Shown here: one piece after another, positions 52,641 to 57,621 of the stretch | Position numbering within the stretch: the stretch's first letter is position 1 | Layout of the letters: each line of letters opens with the position of its first letter | Source of the DNA: an uncultured Draconibacterium sp. | GTDB taxonomy: Bacteria > Bacteroidota > Bacteroidia > Bacteroidales > Prolixibacteraceae | Length of the DNA: 57,621 nucleotides | Direction: 5' to 3' | Assembly (NCBI RefSeq): GCF_913060805.1 | Contig: NZ_CAJXTC010000034.1 | Span: 1 to 57,621 of the forward strand | Notes under the pieces: model-generated | The model's database searches: none | The model's input: the letters and a program-made list of their open reading frames with translations, nothing else | What the model was told of the DNA's origin: nothing | Position numbers and translations under genes: made by a program

Positions 52641-54962
52641 TTATTTCGTTGCCTGATCGCTCATTTCAAATACCAAATCTCCTCCTTTTATTAAATCGAA
52701 ATGTGAGATTTTTGTGCCGTCAATTTCATGACCGTTCAACGTAACTTTACTAACGTACACATTTTCTTCGCTTTGATTTTTGGCTGTTATTGTAAGCTGG
52801 TTTCCATTTTCAAACGAAACGACTGCTTTTTTCACCGAAGGACTCCCCAATTCGTAGTATTCCGATCCCGGCGCCAGCGGATAAAAACCAAGGCTATTAA
52901 AAATGTACCACGCACTCATTTGGCCGGCATCGTCGTTACCACACAAACTGTTTACCTCGGCACCATACATGGTTTTCATGATCATGCGCACGCGGCTTTG
53001 GGTTTTGTGTAGCTCGTCGGTGTAGTTGTACAAAAACGGAATATGATGTCCCGGTTCGTTACCATGCACATAATTACCGATCATTCCGTCGCGGGTAATA
53101 TCCTCGTTCTTCTCAATGTATTTATCGGCCAACTCCATGGTAAACAACGAATCCAACATCCCCGACAGACGTTTTTTACCGCCCATCAGCTGAACCATAT
53201 CTTCCACCTGATGCGGCACATACAAACCGTAATTCCAGGCATTGCCTTCAATAAATCCCTGTCCGTGTGTATCCAGCGGATCGAATTCTTTTCTGAACTC
53301 GCCATTTGATAGTTTCGGACGCATAAAACCAATCGAAGGATCGTAAACTTTTTTATAGGCGTTCGAACGTTCCAGGAACTCTTTTTCGGTAGCTGCATCG
53401 CCGGTGTTTTTGGCAATCTGCGCAATACACCAGTCGTCGAAAGCATATTCCAGCGTTTTCGACACCGAGTACGAACTTTTGTCTTCGGGCACAAAACCGT
53501 ATTTCATATAATCGCCAACGCCATGAAAATAGGGAACTTTTGCCGTTGTAACTGCAGCTTCCAAAGCCCGTTTTCGATCGAAATCGCCAACTCCTTTTAC
53601 TACAGCATCGGCCAAAACTGTTGTTGAGTGATAGCCGATCATACACCAGTTTTCGTTGGCATAGTGGCTCCAAACCGGTAACATGTGGTGCACACTCTGG
53701 TCGTAATGCGCCAACATCGACTTAATCATGTCGTTATTACGCGACGGCTGAATAAGGTTAAAGAAAGGATGCAAAGCGCGGTAGGTATCCCACAACGAAA
53801 AAATTGTGTAGTTGGTAAAACCTTCCGACTGGTGAATATTCTGATCGAGTCCACGGTAACTGCCATCTACATCTTCGTACACAATCGGACTCAGGAAAGT
53901 GTGATACAGCGCTGTGTAAAATGTTTTTTTGTCGTCATCAGAAATACTTTCTACCTCTATTTTTGCCAGTTCGTTGTTCCATTTCTGTTGTGTTTCGGCT
54001 TTTACACGTTCAAAATCCCAATCCGGAATTTCGGCCTCCAGGTTTTTTTGTGCACCCTCCATACTTACCGGCGACAGGGCAAATTTTACTTTTAGCTTTT
54101 CGTTATCGGCAGTATCGAAATTAAAATACGCCCTGATATTTCGTCCGGCCATTTCCGGGAAATTATTCTCCTGGTCAAAATACCGGTAATGCCCATCATA
54201 GTTATCCGCGTCGTATTTTTTATGCCCGTAACTTTTAAACGGTTTTGAAAACTGCATGGCAAAAAATACTTTTCGCGTACGCCCCCACCCTTTCGTTTGG
54301 CGGTAACCGGTAATCAGCGAATCGTTCTCAACGCGCAAAAATGTCCACACGTTTTTCTCATCGTAATGGTAAATGTTATAAACCAGATCAAGAATTATGT
54401 GCGCGTCATCTGATTTCGGGAATGTATATTGATGAAATCCGACCCTTTCCGATGCGGTTAATTCAGCATTTATATTGTAATCGTCGAGTTTTACGCTGTA
54501 AAACCCGGGTGCTGCCTTTTCGCTTTCGTGCGAGAAAACCGAATAAAAACCTTTGTTTCCATCATCGTTTTTTATGGGGTCGAGCACCAAATCGCCGGTG
54601 GTTGGCATCACCAGAAAATCTCCCAGATCGGAGTGACCGGTACCACTAAAATTGGTGTGTGCAAAGCCAATTATCGTGGTGTCGCGATACTGGTAACCGG
54701 CACAATATTCGTACGTTTTTTTATTGTAGCTGCCATCTGGATTAAAATACGGCTGCATATCGGTTTGCGGCCCCAGCTGCACCATTCCAAAAGGAGCAGT
54801 AGCTCCGGGAAATGTATGGCCCATAGTGCTTGTTCCAACCATCGGGTTTACATACTGGCAATAATTTTCGGAAGAACTGCTAACTGCAGGATTCTTTTCA
54901 CTCTGATTTTGACAAGAAATGAACAGCACCAAAAGTACGGCGCAATGAAGTAGTGGTTTCAT
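52641..54962 (-). CDS. GH92 family alpha-mannosidase lipoprotein
   Basis: A 773-residue lipoprotein (lipobox F-I-S-C, Cys17). The N-terminal beta-sandwich opens V-N-P-M-V-G-T-S-T-M-G-H-T-F-P-G-A-T-A-P-F-G-M. The (alpha/alpha)6 catalytic domain contains G-N-E-P-G-H-H (about 633) and G-N-D-D-A-G-Q-M-S-A-W (about 676), the Ca-dependent active-site blocks of GH92. Family members are exo-acting alpha-mannosidases on N-glycans or mannans. It converges on the GH43-like gene with 3 bp between stops. No SusC/SusD pair is in the window. Confidence 0.95.
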   Translation of the reverse strand: MKPLLHCAVLLVLFISCQNQSEKNPAVSSSSENYCQYVNPMVGTSTMGHTFPGATAPFGMVQLGPQTDMQPYFNPDGSYNKKTYEYCAGYQYRDTTIIGFAHTNFSGTGHSDLGDFLVMPTTGDLVLDPIKNDDGNKGFYSVFSHESEKAAPGFYSVKLDDYNINAELTASERVGFHQYTFPKSDDAHIILDLVYNIYHYDEKNVWTFLRVENDSLITGYRQTKGWGRTRKVFFAMQFSKPFKSYGHKKYDADNYDGHYRYFDQENNFPEMAGRNIRAYFNFDTADNEKLKVKFALSPVSMEGAQKNLEAEIPDWDFERVKAETQQKWNNELAKIEVESISDDDKKTFYTALYHTFLSPIVYEDVDGSYRGLDQNIHQSEGFTNYTIFSLWDTYRALHPFFNLIQPSRNNDMIKSMLAHYDQSVHHMLPVWSHYANENWCMIGYHSTTVLADAVVKGVGDFDRKRALEAAVTTAKVPYFHGVGDYMKYGFVPEDKSSYSVSKTLEYAFDDWCIAQIAKNTGDAATEKEFLERSNAYKKVYDPSIGFMRPKLSNGEFRKEFDPLDTHGQGFIEGNAWNYGLYVPHQVEDMVQLMGGKKRLSGMLDSLFTMELADKYIEKNEDITRDGMIGNYVHGNEPGHHIPFLYNYTDELHKTQSRVRMIMKTMYGAEVNSLCGNDDAGQMSAWYIFNSLGFYPLAPGSEYYELGSPSVKKAVVSFENGNQLTITAKNQSEENVYVSKVTLNGHEIDGTKISHFDLIKGGDLVFEMSDQATK

Positions 54963-55242
54963 GAATACAATTTTTGTGGTTTGCCGAAAACAAAAACGCT
55001 TTCATTCCCGGCTTTGCAAAACCGGTTAAGCTTTGCAATAAATTTAGTTGCTGGTTAAAGGCTGCTAAAATAAAAGATTTCGGGGGATAAACGTGCCACT
55101 ACGTCCAATTTATGCGATGTTTAATTAATGGAGCTCAATATCCGGCAATAATCGCACCGCATTCCGGAAAATTAAACAAAGCGCTGCAATTCACTGTAAA
55201 AGCGATTAAAATTGGGGGAAGAACAAACAAATGAGTAGCTGA
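54963..55242. other. Intergenic region between GH92 and DUF4270 genes
   Basis: This 280-bp gap has no reading frame, repeat or clear terminator. It should contain the GH92 promoter at its left end, but no TAnnTTTG box stands out. Confidence 0.4.
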
Positions 55243-56613
55243 TTAATCCAAAAATTTTGAATACGTGATCCTCATATCAACGCCATCTTGTTTTGCCCCT
55301 TTAAGAATTACGCGGTTGGCAATATCGGCACGACGACCTGTTGTCAGGTAAAAGCCCTGGTTTCCAACAAAATCATCGTCATCAGGATCGGTTACATCGA
55401 TAATACGCTGAACATGCTGCGTAATATTAAAGGTATACGTGTAATCGCTGGTATCTAGAACACCGCCGTAAAACAACGGATTAAAGAAATAATCAATCGG
55501 GCGGTATTCCTCTTCGTCGGGCGCCACAAACGTAAACAACAGCTCGCTTGGCGGCGGATAATTATGAATATCGCTTGCAATGGTATCAACATGGAAAATG
55601 ATCTCCGCTTTATTGATACCCATATTTGTTGAATCTTTCCAGCTTTCAAGACCGGAAACTGTAATACGTGATTTTAATCCTCCGGTTGGCTGTACATAAA
55701 TCAGGTCGCTTTCCTCTTCTTCCTGATCAAGATCAGCTAAAAACGGCGCTCCGGTGTAATCGTGTTTAAATTCGCTAACACGAGCACTGAATTCAGTAAT
55801 CAGATAGGCTTGCGATAAAGTATCCGGATCTTCGTCCTCTTCAAGCAATATGGTATTTTCGTCGTTGTTATAATACACCAACAAGGCCGATCCCTGGAAC
55901 GAACTGCTTGCTGCCGTATGTAAAGTTACCAATGAACCTTCGCCGGAAACATCAGCACTTTCGAGTAAAAGTCCTTTAAAATACTGAAGAAAAACATCGT
56001 TGTTCACCATATCGAGCGAATCGGCACTGATCAGCTTTTCGCCCAAAGCAATATCCAACGGAATCGTCAACATCTGGTAGTTGGTATCCTGTGATGCAGA
56101 ATCCAACACCACTTTTGGCGTGTAATCAAACTCGGCAAGCGGAATATCAGATGCCATCGATTTCAAATCAATATCCTGGGTGTATTCAGCATCCGGATCA
56201 AGCAACGTTTCCATTTCGTACACTTTAATGTGCTGAGTTGTAATTGTGTCGCCGTAAATGTTTCGGTAAAACAGGTACAAACGAACCGAGTCAACAACGG
56301 TATTGGTTCCAAAATCAGGAAACGAAGTTAAACGGAACTGCGTTGCATAATTTGCAGTTGTTTTCCCAAAAACCGGATCGTTCAGTGTTCCCAACAGGTT
56401 CGTTGTCGACTTGTTGGAAATAATTCCATTTTCAGTAAAAGTGTAAGATGCAATTTTATCCGAAACAGAAATATTCCGAACATTAATCAAGTCTTCGTCC
56501 GGAAGAATGCCTAATCCCAAATCGTTTTGCTCGCTATTGCAGGCAACCAAAATGTTCAACAGAACAAACAAACCTCCAAATATCTTTAACAACTGCGCTG
56601 TATTGTATTTCAT
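55243..56613 (-). CDS. DUF4270 domain lipoprotein
   Basis: A 456-residue lipoprotein (lipobox L-V-A-C near residue 25) of the Bacteroidota DUF4270 family. The opening N-D-L-G-L-G-I-L-P-D and Y-A-T-Q-F-R-L-T are family hallmarks. The body is beta-rich with repeated V-D-S-V-R-L-Y-L type strands. Its role is not established. It follows the short GT5 glycogen synthase-like gene on the same strand (about 200 bp gap), a linkage seen widely in the phylum. Confidence 0.9.
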   Translation of the reverse strand: MKYNTAQLLKIFGGLFVLLNILVACNSEQNDLGLGILPDEDLINVRNISVSDKIASYTFTENGIISNKSTTNLLGTLNDPVFGKTTANYATQFRLTSFPDFGTNTVVDSVRLYLFYRNIYGDTITTQHIKVYEMETLLDPDAEYTQDIDLKSMASDIPLAEFDYTPKVVLDSASQDTNYQMLTIPLDIALGEKLISADSLDMVNNDVFLQYFKGLLLESADVSGEGSLVTLHTAASSSFQGSALLVYYNNDENTILLEEDEDPDTLSQAYLITEFSARVSEFKHDYTGAPFLADLDQEEEESDLIYVQPTGGLKSRITVSGLESWKDSTNMGINKAEIIFHVDTIASDIHNYPPPSELLFTFVAPDEEEYRPIDYFFNPLFYGGVLDTSDYTYTFNITQHVQRIIDVTDPDDDDFVGNQGFYLTTGRRADIANRVILKGAKQDGVDMRITYSKFLD

Positions 56614-56814
56614 GTCAACTATTCCAATTTATTTTAGGAAGCTTACCTACTGTAACCTAAGCAAATTAGCCTATTTAAACAGTCTGGATTACTTCTTCAA
56701 TTTTCTGATTTCCGAAAAATTACACAAACATAGAAAATTACAACGAGAGCTATTCTGAAATCGGAGTAAAATTGAACTTTTTAAATTTAATTTTGATTCT
56801 TTAACACCGAAGCC

Positions 56815-57615
56815 TTACACTTTATCGTAAAACTCGTTGTAGGCATCAATGTATGTTTCTTTTGGTTGGAAATCGAGGAATAACTTTTCGCTATCCTTAA
56901 TATAATTTTTAACGTCAGCGTTAATATTTTCAGCTCCCTGAATAACCGCATCCGAATAATCGACAGCCATTTTGCTAACATTGGCAAAAGTTGGTTCTTC
57001 TATCGTTTTCACATCGTCGGTTGTAATACCTTCGAGCAACAGTTTTTCGTTAAACTTGCTATCGAGTGGTTGTTTAAAATCATCGTCGTAAACCGAATAA
57101 ACCAGTTTCGAGTTCTGAAATAACGGATCGTTATAATAGTACTTTTTAATGTATAAAGGCACTAACGAAGTTAACCAGCCATGGCAGTGAATAATATCGG
57201 GTGCCCAGCGTAACTTAATTACAGTTTCGAGCACACCGCGGGCAAAAAATACCGCACGTTCGTCGTTATCTTCAAACTCTTTGCCGTCATCATCGTGCAA
57301 AACGGCTTTGCGTTGAAAATAATCTTCATTATCGATAAAATAAACCTGCATACGAGCAGCTTGTATCGAAGCTACTTTTATGATAAGTGGGTGATCCGCA
57401 TCGTTAATCACCAGGTTCATACCCGACAAGCGGATTACCTCGTGTAACTGATTTCTACGCTCGTTTACGCAGCCATACCGCGGCATAAATGTTCTAATCT
57501 CTCTCCCTTTCTCCTGAACGCCCTGTGGCAGGTAACGTCCGATTTCCGACATTTCGCTTTCTGGTAAATAAGGGGTAATCTCCTGTGAAATATAAAGGAT
57601 TCTTTTCTTTTCCAT
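56815..57615 (-). CDS. Short glycogen synthase-like protein (GT5 N-terminal domain only)
   Basis: A 266-residue protein that is complete within the window (ATG at 57615, stop at 56815). It matches only the N-terminal Rossmann domain of glycogen/starch synthase: the opening L-Y-I-S-Q-E-I-T-P-Y, R-T-F-M-P-R-Y-G, and D-I-I-H-C-H-G-W-L-T-S-L-V. The C-terminal GT1-type nucleotide-binding half is absent. The K-x-G-G-L-like acceptor loop is replaced by S-E-I-G-R-Y-L-P. Such half-length proteins are common in Bacteroidota. Whether they are catalytic is uncertain. Confidence 0.88.
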   Translation of the reverse strand: MEKKRILYISQEITPYLPESEMSEIGRYLPQGVQEKGREIRTFMPRYGCVNERRNQLHEVIRLSGMNLVINDADHPLIIKVASIQAARMQVYFIDNEDYFQRKAVLHDDDGKEFEDNDERAVFFARGVLETVIKLRWAPDIIHCHGWLTSLVPLYIKKYYYNDPLFQNSKLVYSVYDDDFKQPLDSKFNEKLLLEGITTDDVKTIEEPTFANVSKMAVDYSDAVIQGAENINADVKNYIKDSEKLFLDFQPKETYIDAYNEFYDKV

Positions 57616-57621
57616 GAACCT

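Noticed and set aside
56815-57615. Glycogen synthase truncated by the window edge
   Set aside because: The missing half is C-terminal, but the minus-strand stop at 56815 lies well inside the window and the ATG at 57615 is present, so the gene is complete as a short form.

Overview
The window comes from a member of the Bacteroidota, most likely a marine or sediment relative of Prolixibacteraceae/Marinilabiliales (lineage is inference). Supporting signs are DUF4270 beside a short GT5 protein, prfA-purM-pyrF linkage, TonB-type barrels with a carboxypeptidase-regulatory N-domain, GH92/GH43 enzymes, DUF4382 and fasciclin lipoproteins, LytS/LytTR pairs, and -7 boxes of the TAnnTTTG type.

Layout. 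1-3258: trigger factor (cut by the window edge), clpP and clpX. 3823-6145: fasciclin lipoprotein and a Tat-exported Gfo/Idh/MocA oxidoreductase. 6303-11249 (minus): pyrF, prfA, purM and an AMP-forming acyl-CoA ligase. 11462-12571: HD phosphohydrolase and a VOC protein. 12653-19262 (minus): the most unusual locus. It has four small secreted proteins, three of them clear paralogues sharing a W-x-N-Y-S motif, a G-S-x-Y-T-G...G-H block and a Y-T-(L/I)-T-D C-terminus. It also has a two-Ig-domain chaperone-like protein and a 1002-residue outer-membrane barrel flanked by Ig-like domains and ending in SPOR. It looks like a chaperone/usher-like or Gram-negative WxL-like surface assembly system. 19514-21710 (minus): DUF3109 and gpmI.

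21944-28330: hybrid histidine kinase, MFS transporter and NtrC-type regulator. These are followed by paired operators, a sigma-54-like promoter and a coiled-coil membrane protein. 28462-35107: DUF4382 lipoprotein, TonB-type receptor, TPR-like protein, LytS kinase and LytTR regulator. The receptor and TPR-like genes carry near-identical upstream regions with a LytTR-consensus direct repeat, so the pair probably controls both. 35206-43330: barrel protein, agmatine-to-putrescine genes (aguA, aguB), VOC protein, small membrane proteins, a frameshifted lspA-like gene and a TlpA-type thioredoxin lipoprotein. Intergenic repeats are dense here. 43618-45786: a translationally coupled operon of a membrane protein, PAS kinase and single-domain response regulator. 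45939-48911: GNAT, DJ-1/PfpI, MFS and Crp-family genes. 49122-54962: glycan utilisation genes (GPH symporter, two GH43-type proteins, GH92). 55243-57615: DUF4270 and the short GT5 protein.

Intergenic DNA carries several dispersed repeat families: GTCAT...ATGAC palindromes, REP-like hairpins, a composite 'CGCTGAT/CGCAGAT' repeat and a 105-bp tandem duplication. No rRNA, tRNA, CRISPR array, complete insertion sequence or prophage was recognised.
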